The notes under the pieces are model-generated. The model was not told the origin of the DNA. It saw nothing but the letters and a program-made list of their open reading frames with translations, and made no database searches. A DNA stretch of 64,000 bases, taken from contig JAEZJK010000045.1 in the NCBI GenBank assembly GCA_023415835.1, forward strand, positions 1 through 64,000, written 5' to 3'. Below are positions 25,036 through 33,096 of this stretch, piece by piece. Positions within the stretch are counted from its first letter, which is position 1; every line of letters starts with the position of its first letter. This DNA is from Bacillota bacterium. GTDB lineage: Bacteria > Bacillota > UBA4882 > UBA8346. A program made the position numbers and the translations under genes.

Positions 25036-25950
25036 TCATGTCAAACAATCATGATTTAAAACCGCCGGTGGGATTAAAGCCTGAAAAGCCCCTTCCGGCG
25101 ATAACTGCTGATTATAGATACCCACTACCACATGGGTACTCGATATTGCTTCTTGTTTTTGCCATATTTTCAATGAATCCGGCCGAAACCCGATTAGAAT
25201 CCCATGTTCTTTCCCAATGCTTTTAAAAGGTAAAATTCTCACCCTCTCCTCCCAAACACTCGGTAGTTTCCAGTCCGAATCAAATTCTCCGGATTGCACC
25301 TTCTCAATCAAATCAACAACCTCAATTGGCAATAATTGTTTAATACGGCTAAATTCGATAATAACCACCGGAACCCTGGTTAAAGGGTCATATAACCGGT
25401 TTCCGGTATCGAGTAAAGCGTTTAAATTTAATTCGTTTCCATCCCAACTAATCTGAATCGGGTAAAGGCAAATCCGATCCCATAGTTTACGGTGGATCAC
25501 ACCCCAACCAAGTTCACCCAGGATGAAAATGAGGCTTAGGTGAATCCAAAAACGCCACCAAAAATTAATCTCCATCTGAAAATAACGCCGGTTAATACTA
25601 TCCAGGCCCCAATGTATACCGGAGAGTAAAAAAGAGAGCAGGTAAAAATAGCCAAGCAATTTGATAGCGCCTTTTAGCTTAAGGGGGAAAAATGACAAGC
25701 CTACCATTAAAACCGGGACTAATAACGTAAAAATAATCGGAGAACCAACCCAAGAGTTGACTAATCCTCCCGAGGCTTGATTAACCATAATTAACAATTG
25801 GAACAAACCGCCGACAGCCCCACCGATGACAAACCGCCCCCATTTGGCTTTGGTGGTGCTAACCTGGCCAACCATCCATAACAAAACCCCATCTTCAATC
25901 CAAGCGAGGATTCCACCAAGTATAGGTAGATCTAAATAGACATTTAGCAT
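25036..25950 (-). CDS. spoIIGA: Sigma-E processing aspartyl peptidase SpoIIGA
   Basis: About 304 residues: five predicted membrane segments in the first 150 residues, then a cytoplasmic aspartic-protease-like domain with LLDTGNRLYDPLT near residue 183, where the Asp of DTG is catalytic in the family. It cleaves pro-sigma-E in the mother-cell/septal membrane on a signal from SpoIIR. Both partners are encoded in this window. I prefer ATG 25950; a TTG four codons upstream is also open, and neither ribosome site is strong. Located between ftsZ and sigE as in other Firmicutes. Confidence 0.93.
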   Translation of the reverse strand: MLNVYLDLPILGGILAWIEDGVLLWMVGQVSTTKAKWGRFVIGGAVGGLFQLLIMVNQASGGLVNSWVGSPIIFTLLVPVLMVGLSFFPLKLKGAIKLLGYFYLLSFLLSGIHWGLDSINRRYFQMEINFWWRFWIHLSLIFILGELGWGVIHRKLWDRICLYPIQISWDGNELNLNALLDTGNRLYDPLTRVPVVIIEFSRIKQLLPIEVVDLIEKVQSGEFDSDWKLPSVWEERVRILPFKSIGKEHGILIGFRPDSLKIWQKQEAISSTHVVVGIYNQQLSPEGAFQALIPPAVLNHDCLT

Positions 25951-26074
25951 TTTACCAGTCAACCCCTATTTTAATTCTATTGATCCATTACTAATTTTCC
26001 TCTTTAAACTCATCGCTTAATTCACCGTAATTCACCTTTTTTTTCTCTTTTTTACCGAAACGCCTTAAAACGAG

Positions 26075-26107
26075 GAAAAGCGCCCAGATCGCCTCTGAAC
26101 GCTTTTC
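26075..26107 (-). terminator. Stem-loop after ftsZ
   Basis: GAAAAGCG (26075-26082) pairs with CGCTTTTC (26100-26107), with a smaller CAGA/TCTG stem inside. On the minus strand CTCGTTTTAAGG follows, so it may act as a terminator or processing site between ftsZ and spoIIGA. Confidence 0.5.
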
Positions 26108-26130
26108 GTTTAAATTTATCTTTTTAAACG

Positions 26131-27174
26131 TTATTTTTTTCTTAGAAATGGAGGGATATCCAATTCATCATTGACAAACGGCCTAATGTCCAAGTCGTCC
26201 AAACCCATCCGTTTGGTACGCCGTTGTTCAAACCCTGTAGCGATTACAGTAACCCGAATCTCTTCACCCAAAGATTCATCAATTACCGCGCCGAAAATAA
26301 TATTGGCATCGGGGTCGGCAGCTTCGGTAATAACCGCTGCGGCTTCATTGACATCAGCTAAGGTTAGGTTGCTGCTTCCGGTGATATTCAATAACACTCC
26401 TTTGGATCCCTCAATTGAAGTTTCCAATAGAGCGCTATTAATCGCGCTTTTGGCCGCTTGAACCGCCCGGTTCTCACCCTTAGCCAACCCTATTCCCATT
26501 AAAGCCGATCCAGCGGTACTCATAATTGTTTTAACATCCGCAAAATCCACGTTAATTAGCCCGGTAATCGTTATTAAGTCCGATATGCCTTGGACTCCCT
26601 GACGTAAAACATCGTCCGCCATCCGGAAGGCTTCAACAATTGAAGTGTTTTTATCGACAATTTGTAGTAGCCGTTCGTTAGGGATCGTAATCAAAGTGTC
26701 AACATTTTCTTTAAGGGTCGCAACCCCTTTTTCAGCTTGATTTTGACGAACCCGGCCTTCAAATAAAAATGGTTTAGTTACTACCCCAACTGTTAATGCC
26801 CCTAATTCCCGGGCCATTTTAGCGATGACTGGGGCAGCGCCAGTACCGGTGCCTCCACCCATTCCGGCGGTTACAAATACCATGTCAGCCCCTTGCAACA
26901 CTCCAAGCAGTTCATCTTTACTCTCTAAAGCGGCCTTTTGCCCAACCTCCGGATTGGCGCCCGCACCTAAACCTTTGGTTAGGGAATCACCGATTCGTAA
27001 CCTGATATCCGCGTTTGATCTGTTCAAAGCCTGTCCGTCGGTATTTATGGCTATAAATTCAACACCTTGAATTTTAGCCTCAATCATTCTATTAACCGCA
27101 TTAGTGCCTCCACCGCCAACGCCTATTACTTTAAGTGATGCAAACTGGTGATTTGCAACATCAAATTCGAGCAT
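26131..27174 (-). CDS. ftsZ: Cell division GTPase FtsZ
   Basis: A 347-residue tubulin homologue forming the division ring. The GTP-binding GGGTGTG motif is at residues 107-113, the catalytic T7 loop NVDFADVK at 208-215, and the conserved C-terminal peptide DIPPFLRKK at 339-347. The linker between the core (ending about 315) and that peptide is only about 20 residues, shorter than the roughly 50 of B. subtilis FtsZ. ATG 27174 has GGAGG ten bases upstream. divIB lies upstream without the usual ftsA between them; the 284-base gap instead holds two nested hairpins. Confidence 0.97.
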   Translation of the reverse strand: MLEFDVANHQFASLKVIGVGGGGTNAVNRMIEAKIQGVEFIAINTDGQALNRSNADIRLRIGDSLTKGLGAGANPEVGQKAALESKDELLGVLQGADMVFVTAGMGGGTGTGAAPVIAKMARELGALTVGVVTKPFLFEGRVRQNQAEKGVATLKENVDTLITIPNERLLQIVDKNTSIVEAFRMADDVLRQGVQGISDLITITGLINVDFADVKTIMSTAGSALMGIGLAKGENRAVQAAKSAINSALLETSIEGSKGVLLNITGSSNLTLADVNEAAAVITEAADPDANIIFGAVIDESLGEEIRVTVIATGFEQRRTKRMGLDDLDIRPFVNDELDIPPFLRKK

Positions 27175-27233
27175 AAATCGAATTCCTCCATGTCTATTAA
27201 AAAAACTAATAGCCTTAGTAAATTTACTATTAT

Positions 27234-27316
27234 ATAAGTTGAATTAAATTTCTTATATACATCATGTCCCTAAATCCGGCCATGATGGAAAAATTAATGA
27301 ATTTAATTCAACTTAT
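27234..27316. repeat. Nested stem-loop 1 between divIB and ftsZ
   Basis: Outer stem: ATAAGTTGAATTAAATT (27234-27250) is the exact reverse complement of 27300-27316. Inside it an inner stem CATCATG (27260-27266) pairs with CATGATG (27281-27287) around a 14-base loop. Not followed by a T run, so not a simple terminator. Confidence 0.7.
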
Positions 27317-27326
27317 TTCAGCTGTA

Positions 27327-27412
27327 ATAGGATAAAGTAAATTCCGATTTAATGCCATTTGCATTCGGCTTTAAGAACGCAAATCTTGTATAAGAAATTT
27401 ACTTCATCCTAT
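27327..27412. repeat. Nested stem-loop 2 between divIB and ftsZ
   Basis: Outer stem: ATAGGATAAAGTAAATT (27327-27343) pairs with 27396-27412 with one mismatch. Inner stem ATTTGCATTC (27357-27366) pairs with GAACGCAAAT (27375-27384) around an 8-base loop. Same two-tier build as stem-loop 1, only 10 bases away, but with different sequence. Confidence 0.7.
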
Positions 27413-27458
27413 AGTTTCTGCATTGAATAAAATTACCCTGCCAGATAATGAAAAATTT

Positions 27459-28223
27459 TTATAACTTCTTCAAAGACTTCGAGGTAATAACGGTGGGAAG
27501 ATCTGGGACCCGTAAATCAATCTGCTCCAATTTACCGTTCAAATCGGGAGAAAGAAGAATAGCCCTTAGATTACTGATCTTTTCTTCCAGCTTTTCAGCT
27601 GTCCCTAGTTCGACTTCAACTCGATGGCTATATTTAGGTAATTCAAGGTAAAGCCGAAGCCTACCCAAATCAATTTCACTGATCACTTGGTGAAGGTAGT
27701 CATCCGAGTATCTTAAAACTTGAAGCGCGATTTGAAAATCGGAAGCTAAAACCTTTTCTCCGTATTTGATATCTTTAAGCTTTGCCCCGGAAACAATTGG
27801 CAATTCAACCGGTTCCGCTTCTTCTTGAATACCCATCACCAACCCATCGTCACCGATGATTAATAAATTGTTTAAATATGCTAACAGGCAAATTGGGAAA
27901 CGCTCTTGAACATCAATTATTACTTTACCTGGTAATTGCCGTTTTATTTTTACGGAAGCGATTCGATGATCTTGAAGGATTGCGATCTTAATTTTATTGC
28001 TGTCTACTTGGAAAATATTTCGATATGAACTTAATCCGGCATTCAAAATTATATCCTCTGAGGAAACCGCTTGATTTCCCCTAATCTCAACATCAGTTAC
28101 TGCAAATAATTTGGAATTCAGAAGTATTATACCGATCAAAAGGACAAATAAGGCCCCAAAAATTATTTCAAATTGAGGAGTTGTGTTTCGCTGTTGTAAT
28201 TTATTTGTAAAGTCTGTGCTCAT
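27459..28223 (-). CDS. divIB: Cell division protein DivIB/FtsQ
   Basis: A 254-residue bitopic membrane protein: short cytoplasmic tail, one membrane segment at about residues 22-42, then a POTRA domain (FAVTDVEIRGNQAVSSEDI, residues 43-110) and a beta domain. This is the FtsQ/DivIB layout; the protein joins DivIC/FtsL in the divisome. It lies between a SwrB-like gene and ftsZ, whereas B. subtilis has several genes including ftsA in that position. Sequence divergence is high, as usual for the family. ATG 28223 has only a weak ribosome site. Confidence 0.88.
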   Translation of the reverse strand: MSTDFTNKLQQRNTTPQFEIIFGALFVLLIGIILLNSKLFAVTDVEIRGNQAVSSEDIILNAGLSSYRNIFQVDSNKIKIAILQDHRIASVKIKRQLPGKVIIDVQERFPICLLAYLNNLLIIGDDGLVMGIQEEAEPVELPIVSGAKLKDIKYGEKVLASDFQIALQVLRYSDDYLHQVISEIDLGRLRLYLELPKYSHRVEVELGTAEKLEEKISNLRAILLSPDLNGKLEQIDLRVPDLPTVITSKSLKKL

Positions 28224-28252
28224 TAGAACAAAACCGCACCCTTTGGCACGGC

Positions 28253-28726
28253 TTAACTCCTTTTATAGATTCCTAATACTAATTGGATTTCTCCACGTCC
28301 TGTCCCTAACTGCCTGGCAATTTCCTCAATAGCTAATCCATCTTTCCATAATTGCACTATCCGTTGATGTTTTGGGTCGATAATTTCATGAGGTTGAAAC
28401 ATTGCCAATGTTTCCGGGGGCTCAGTTTTTTTTGAATCTACAATTTCCGGTAGCGGTTCCGTTGAAATTACCTGAACTAATTCTTCTTCCTTAAAGGCTA
28501 ACGGTTCGCTAACTTTTTCAACCTGTTTTTCAGTACTGTCCTGCCAAACTCTGTCGGCCACTTCTTCAAACTCCTCAATTATGGCCGCCACTAGATTTTC
28601 CAATTCGTTTACTTCCTTACGCAAATGTTGTACAGTTTTAGCGATTGATCGTTTATGGAGAACATGGAGAAAATAAATGATCAAGCAGTTAATACTGATG
28701 GTAATTAAAATTCCCCTGCCATCCAC
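28253..28726 (-). CDS. SwrB-like membrane protein (DUF6115 type)
   Basis: A 157-residue protein with one N-terminal membrane segment (about residues 5-22), a coiled-coil stretch (about 28-60), a charged linker and a C-terminal helix-turn-helix-like end (IVQLWKDGLAIEEIARQLGTGRGEIQLVL). This is the layout of B. subtilis SwrB, which promotes flagellar basal-body assembly and sits downstream of sigD. Here it also follows sigD, after fapA and a small gene. Assigned from architecture and position rather than strong identity. GTG start at 28726. Confidence 0.7.
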   Translation of the reverse strand: MDGRGILITISINCLIIYFLHVLHKRSIAKTVQHLRKEVNELENLVAAIIEEFEEVADRVWQDSTEKQVEKVSEPLAFKEEELVQVISTEPLPEIVDSKKTEPPETLAMFQPHEIIDPKHQRIVQLWKDGLAIEEIARQLGTGRGEIQLVLGIYKRS

Positions 28727-28746
28727 CTGCCATGCCCCCGTTTTAA

Positions 28747-29076
28747 TTAAATTTTGATATCAATTATATTTCCCCGTTTAAGGTCGAGATTGGAAGCTTC
28801 CTCGGTTTCATTTTCTTCCCATTTTTGGCCGGAACTGAAACGTCGGTATTTTCGCTCTTTTCTTTCTTCGGATTGCTGATCGTCACGAATCCGGTTTGCC
28901 TCCCCGGAAGCACCCCCTTGTTGAACCTGTTCCTGGCGAAGTTGGGATTCCCTGACTACTTGTTTCGATATCTCCTGTTGCTCAGTAATATAACGGGTGT
29001 TATTAACTTGTTCAACTTTTTGAAGGTCAACTGAGCGTGGCATAATCGTCTGTAAATCAACAGGTTTGAGCAACAC
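28747..29076 (-). CDS. Small hydrophilic flagellar-cluster protein
   Basis: About 110 residues, mostly charged and glutamine-rich, predicted largely disordered, with no membrane segment or known domain. It ends NLDLKRGNIIDIKI. The start lies a few bases after GGGAG: GTG 29076 or TTG 29073. It is packed between fapA and the swrB-like gene, with 21-base spacing to the latter, so it is probably co-expressed. I do not recognise a function. Confidence 0.6.
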   Translation of the reverse strand: MLLKPVDLQTIMPRSVDLQKVEQVNNTRYITEQQEISKQVVRESQLRQEQVQQGGASGEANRIRDDQQSEERKERKYRRFSSGQKWEENETEEASNLDLKRGNIIDIKI

Positions 29077-29094
29077 AATCACTCCCTACATGTA

Positions 29095-30513
29095 TTAGCG
29101 GTAGGGTTGAATCTGAATCTCTCCTTCGTTGTATACTAAAACCGCATATTTAATCTCATCCTGAATCATAATCGTCGTTTTTCCCATCGAAACACGGATA
29201 CCTGGATAAATAACTTCTTTTACCTTAATTCTCCCTTTTTCTTTCGATTTCACCAAGATCTCCTCTAATAATCCCTGCCGCCTGGCATCAGCTTCATTTA
29301 TTTGCGCTTTTAGGGCATAGGAAGTTTTGATTAAATTTTGGAGCATTTCTTTACGGTCATCGGGGAGATTAGGCATCTTACTCAAAAGCGAAATAGCTTT
29401 TTCAGCTTTATCAAGGCTATCTTTATTTTGCCTAATTTGTTCCTCCAACTCCTGCGATTCCAGTTTTAATTTGGGTTTGACGCCAACCTCCAGTTCAGTG
29501 ACTGTCCCCAACCTTGAACCAATGGTCTTTGCGGAAATCTCTTCTCCGGAACGAATTAATCCGCCGACAATCAGTCCCTTGCCCCCTTCACAAACCACCT
29601 TCAGGTCCGCATTTACCTGGCAATGCATAATCGCTTCCCTTACAGTAATGTTGCCTTCACAACTTACGATAGCATGTTCAATATATTTTGCGGAAAAATC
29701 ACCGCCGCAAATTATCTCTCCCTTATCCATCCCGGATATTCCGCCTTTAATGAAAAGATTGCCTCCAGCCTTAATGTCGGCGGAATCAACATTTCCATAA
29801 ATAGTAACATCACCTTCAGCTTCAATCTTAAAACCGCTCTCAACATTCCCTTGAATGATAACGTTGCCCAAAAAATTGATGTTACCAGACTTAAAATTGA
29901 CATCGCCTTTGATTTCATGGACTTCATGAACACTGACCTTATTATTGGCTAAAGTTGGCTCGCCATTGATGGCCGAAATTATCGCCAGGTTATCTTCAGT
30001 CCAGGATACATTTTTCCCTAATTTTACCTGTTTGTCCTTGCCGGGAGACGCTTTAACCTCTTCTCCTCGGATATTATAACCGGGCTCCCCCGATGTGGCC
30101 GGTATTTTTTCGACAATCTTTTGCCCAACGGTAACATTTTGAAGGTTTCCAACTTGACGGTAATCAACCCGGCCGAATTCATCCTCAGCAAAAGCTTTCC
30201 GAAAAACCCCAGTTTCAAAAAGATAATTAATTTCGGCATCGCTCCCACTAACCGGGGCTTTACCCTTGGCTATTAAAACCGGTTTCATTTGGCGTTTGAT
30301 GATAGCTTCATTGATAGCCTCATCAAAAACACCGTAAACAATATTTTCAGAGCGAATCGTTTTTAGAGCGTCTTCCTTTGAAGGCCAATTCCCTTCACCC
30401 GCGGGAGGTTCAATCACTAAATATGCTTCCATAGCGTCGTTCGATACTTGAATTCTGCACCACCCGTCACGATCAGGCAGTTTGTTGGTTAATTCCTGGT
30501 TTTGTTCAGCCAT
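29095..30513 (-). CDS. fapA: FapA/DUF342 family flagellar assembly protein A
   Basis: A 472-residue cytoplasmic protein. The N-terminal third carries the FapA domain; the middle (about residues 190-340) is a right-handed beta-helix of short repeats such as VIIQGNVESGFKIEAEGDVT and GGNLFIKGGISG. A coiled-coil segment around 345-420 and a small beta domain at the C-terminus follow. DUF342 proteins occur in clostridial and deltaproteobacterial flagellar clusters; in Vibrio a homologue affects polar flagellum control. It follows sigD by one base. ATG 30513 with GGAGG upstream. Confidence 0.85.
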   Translation of the reverse strand: MAEQNQELTNKLPDRDGWCRIQVSNDAMEAYLVIEPPAGEGNWPSKEDALKTIRSENIVYGVFDEAINEAIIKRQMKPVLIAKGKAPVSGSDAEINYLFETGVFRKAFAEDEFGRVDYRQVGNLQNVTVGQKIVEKIPATSGEPGYNIRGEEVKASPGKDKQVKLGKNVSWTEDNLAIISAINGEPTLANNKVSVHEVHEIKGDVNFKSGNINFLGNVIIQGNVESGFKIEAEGDVTIYGNVDSADIKAGGNLFIKGGISGMDKGEIICGGDFSAKYIEHAIVSCEGNITVREAIMHCQVNADLKVVCEGGKGLIVGGLIRSGEEISAKTIGSRLGTVTELEVGVKPKLKLESQELEEQIRQNKDSLDKAEKAISLLSKMPNLPDDRKEMLQNLIKTSYALKAQINEADARRQGLLEEILVKSKEKGRIKVKEVIYPGIRVSMGKTTIMIQDEIKYAVLVYNEGEIQIQPYR

Positions 30514-30514
30514 A

Positions 30515-31309
30515 TTACACCTCCGCTGTTGATTTACGCCAGCGATTCAATCGGCCGCGTAGCCTAAAAATTGCTTTGGTATGTATCTGGGAAACACGAG
30601 ACTCGGATATCTCCATTATCTCGCCGATCTCTTTCAAAGTCAAACCTTCATAATAATAGAGCGCAATTACCATCCGTTCCCTTTCCGGCAAGCTATCAAT
30701 GGCGTTTGCTAAAGTTGTTTTTACTTCTTCTATTTCTACTTGATGTAAAGGATCTTCGCTATCGTTATTTTTAACAAGATCCAATACCCGAACCGAATCA
30801 TCCTCATTCGAATGCACCATCCACAATTCATCAAGCGAACTTAAAGTGGTACAACTCACCTCTGACAAGAGTTGATAAAAGTCCTGAATACTGATATTCA
30901 TTGCTTCACTGATTTCTTGATCAGTAGCTGAACGGCCCAGGTAGTTTTCAAGTTCCGCGCAAACCCTTTCTAATTCACGTGCCTTTTGCCGTACCGAACG
31001 CGGAACCCAATCGTTACTCCGCAATCCATCAAGGATTGCCCCTCTTATTCTCGCGATGGCGTAAGTTTCAAACTTAATCCCCCGCGAAAGATCAAACTTT
31101 TCAATCGCATCCATCAGCCCAAAAACTCCGAAACTAACTAAATCATCAAATTCCACATTTGATGGCAGGCCTATGGCAACCCTACCCGCAACGTACTTTA
31201 CTAAAGGGGCATATTTAAGTATGATTGCTTCTCTGGTGGCCGGTGATTTAGACACTAAATAATTTTGCCATAAAGCTTCATCACTCTGAGCCGTTTTATC
31301 GACTGACAT
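30515..31309 (-). CDS. sigD: Motility sigma factor SigD (FliA/WhiG family)
   Basis: A 264-residue sigma-28 type factor. Region 2 includes KYAPLVKYVAGRVAIGLP and DLVSFGVFGLMDAIEKFD; region 3 DWVPRSVRQKAREL; region 4 the helix-turn-helix EIGEIMEISESRVSQIHTKA. It directs transcription of late flagellar and chemoreceptor genes; matching promoters are visible ahead of the chemoreceptor (17714) and flgB (61869). Start at ATG 31309, five bases after AAGGAGGG, rather than the longer frame to 31354. It closes the che gene group, as in the B. subtilis fla/che operon. Confidence 0.95.
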   Translation of the reverse strand: MSVDKTAQSDEALWQNYLVSKSPATREAIILKYAPLVKYVAGRVAIGLPSNVEFDDLVSFGVFGLMDAIEKFDLSRGIKFETYAIARIRGAILDGLRSNDWVPRSVRQKARELERVCAELENYLGRSATDQEISEAMNISIQDFYQLLSEVSCTTLSSLDELWMVHSNEDDSVRVLDLVKNNDSEDPLHQVEIEEVKTTLANAIDSLPERERMVIALYYYEGLTLKEIGEIMEISESRVSQIHTKAIFRLRGRLNRWRKSTAEV

Positions 31310-31427
31310 AGCTACCCTCCTTACGTTGGCCATCTCGAAGCTTTCAGTGGCCAACTCTTTTTTAGGGAATTAAGAGTACCTTATCGGTTTGCCAATCCGG
31401 GTGAATTTATAAATAAGAAATTTGAAG

Positions 31428-31919
31428 TTAAATTTGAGATATTGATACTGATCCGTTGATTGTTTTAACCTGAACCTCGCCGTTTCCCAAATCCATGGTA
31501 ACGCTTTTTCCGGAATTTCCGCCAACACAACGGCCTGATATTTTCAATCCCAACTTTTGACAGGAATCTTCAATTACTAGGAGGTTGCGTTCGCCGATTT
31601 TTAGCCGCTCATTCTTTATCTCGTGCAAAAACATTTCGGCGCCTCCAACCAGCTTAATATCGAGACGGTTGCGGTGAGCGCCAATTTTTTCGAGTTCCTC
31701 AAGTAAAAAAGGGAGAGCGGTATCTCCAAATTTAGCCCGGTTGTTATCCCCAACAGCCATCGAACTTAATGGAAGCATTACATGGGCAATGCCACCAACT
31801 TTGCAAAGGGCATCATAAGCGCAAATAGCCACACAAGAACCAAGTCCCAAGGCAGCAATCTTATCTGGAGCTTTTGCAGTTTTTAATTCAGCCATTCCGA
31901 CTTTGATTATTTCTTCCAT
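31428..31919 (-). CDS. cheD: Chemoreceptor glutamine deamidase CheD
   Basis: A 163-residue enzyme that deamidates glutamines on chemoreceptors and binds CheC. The catalytic cysteine is C29 in GLGSCV, with H46 in GIAHVMLP, the two key family residues. The start overlaps the end of cheC by 13 bases, so the two partners are likely translationally coupled. ATG 31919. No cheR or cheB is present in the cluster, which makes the CheC/CheD branch the visible adaptation system. Confidence 0.95.
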   Translation of the reverse strand: MEEIIKVGMAELKTAKAPDKIAALGLGSCVAICAYDALCKVGGIAHVMLPLSSMAVGDNNRAKFGDTALPFLLEELEKIGAHRNRLDIKLVGGAEMFLHEIKNERLKIGERNLLVIEDSCQKLGLKISGRCVGGNSGKSVTMDLGNGEVQVKTINGSVSISQI

Positions 31920-32533
31920 TCAACTTCTACTCCAAGAGCGTTTAGTAAAGCATCTAACGCATCTGGATTCGGTACTAAAAAGAAATGGCCATTAAGTTTC
32001 CTCTGGGTCAAACTAAATTGGGTCTGAATAAATAATGCATAATCGCCAATAATTCCAAATTCTAGTAATGCTGTGTTTAAAATTGCGCCAACCATATCAT
32101 TGGCTAGGATTGGAACTGAAGACAAAACATTATAACCAGTTAATTTGGTTAATGCATAAAGGTAAGCCCCAGTCATAATATTACCGATTTCTTTCAAAGC
32201 AGATTTTTCATAATCCCCCAGGGCCTCAATTGTTTTTTTCGAACCAGTCAACATTCCCGCTAAGGTTAATGCCTCTCCTTCAGTAAAAACAAAGATAATT
32301 TTTCCGGGAACATCGCCAAACACCCTCATGTAGATACCGACCACCTGTTGTTCCGCCCCACCGAGGATTTCGCTGACTTCCGACAAAGAGACAACCGAAA
32401 CATTTGGGACAGTCATGGTAATTGGTTCCGAAAGCAACTGTGATAAAGCGGTTGCCGCATGTCCGGCGCCTATATTCCCTATCTCTTTAAGGACATCTAG
32501 CTGAAAATTATTTAGATCAGCTATTTTCTGCAT
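31907..32533 (-). CDS. cheC: CheY-P phosphatase CheC
   Basis: A 208-residue protein with the duplicated CheC signature: EIGNIGAGHAATALSQLL near residue 15 and EIGNIMTGAYLYAL near residue 115, each supplying the E-x-x-N active-site pair. CheC dephosphorylates CheY-P and is stimulated by CheD. The start overlaps cheW by 17 bases. ATG 32533 with GGAGGA upstream. Confidence 0.95.
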   Translation of the reverse strand: MQKIADLNNFQLDVLKEIGNIGAGHAATALSQLLSEPITMTVPNVSVVSLSEVSEILGGAEQQVVGIYMRVFGDVPGKIIFVFTEGEALTLAGMLTGSKKTIEALGDYEKSALKEIGNIMTGAYLYALTKLTGYNVLSSVPILANDMVGAILNTALLEFGIIGDYALFIQTQFSLTQRKLNGHFFLVPNPDALDALLNALGVEVEWKK

Positions 32534-33029
32534 TTTTATCCTCCGCTTTTAAGGCGTCAAGCTCTTTCATTTCTTCAGGGGATAAGGCCCGTTCCAAATT
32601 TAAAAGGATAACTAAACGTTCATTAATTTTGGCAACACCGCTTAAAAAATAAGCATCGACCCCTCTAGTAATAGAAGGGGCGTTTTCAATGGCTGATACA
32701 TTAAGCCGAATAACTTCGACAACAGCGTCAACGACCATCCCTACCTGCCCATCGCTAATGTCCACAATAATCACCCTGGCTTCGTTACCGGTTTGACGGA
32801 CCATTAAACCAAAGCGTTTACGCAAATCAACTATAGGAACAATTTCGCCCCGGAGATTAATTACTCCTTCAACAAAATTCGGCGATTTAGGTACCCGGGT
32901 TATTTGTTGATCTAATTTTTCAATTTCACGGACTTGTAAAATATCGACTCCAAATTCTTCATCGCCAAGTTTAAAAACTACCAACTGTTTGCTTTCTTCA
33001 ATAGCTTCAACTTTATCTCTTAGAGCCAT
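32517..33029 (-). CDS. cheW: Chemotaxis coupling protein CheW
   Basis: A 170-residue CheW domain protein: QLVVFKLGDEEFGVDILQVREI at the start, FVEGVINLRGEIVPIVDLRKRF in the middle and VDAVVEVIRLN. It couples chemoreceptors to CheA. An extra C-terminal tail of about 25 charged residues goes beyond the minimal domain. It lies between cheA and cheC, the usual order. ATG 33029 with GGAGG upstream. Confidence 0.95.
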   Translation of the reverse strand: MALRDKVEAIEESKQLVVFKLGDEEFGVDILQVREIEKLDQQITRVPKSPNFVEGVINLRGEIVPIVDLRKRFGLMVRQTGNEARVIIVDISDGQVGMVVDAVVEVIRLNVSAIENAPSITRGVDAYFLSGVAKINERLVILLNLERALSPEEMKELDALKAEDKNAENS

Positions 33030-33096
33030 CTGCTTGCCCTCCTTATCCGTTTATCTACATTGGTTGCTTGCCTTTAGGAAATTGACGGGACATCTT

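Noticed and set aside
27234..27412. Rho-independent terminators after divIB
   Set aside because: Stems are long and AT-rich with large internal structure and no following T run.
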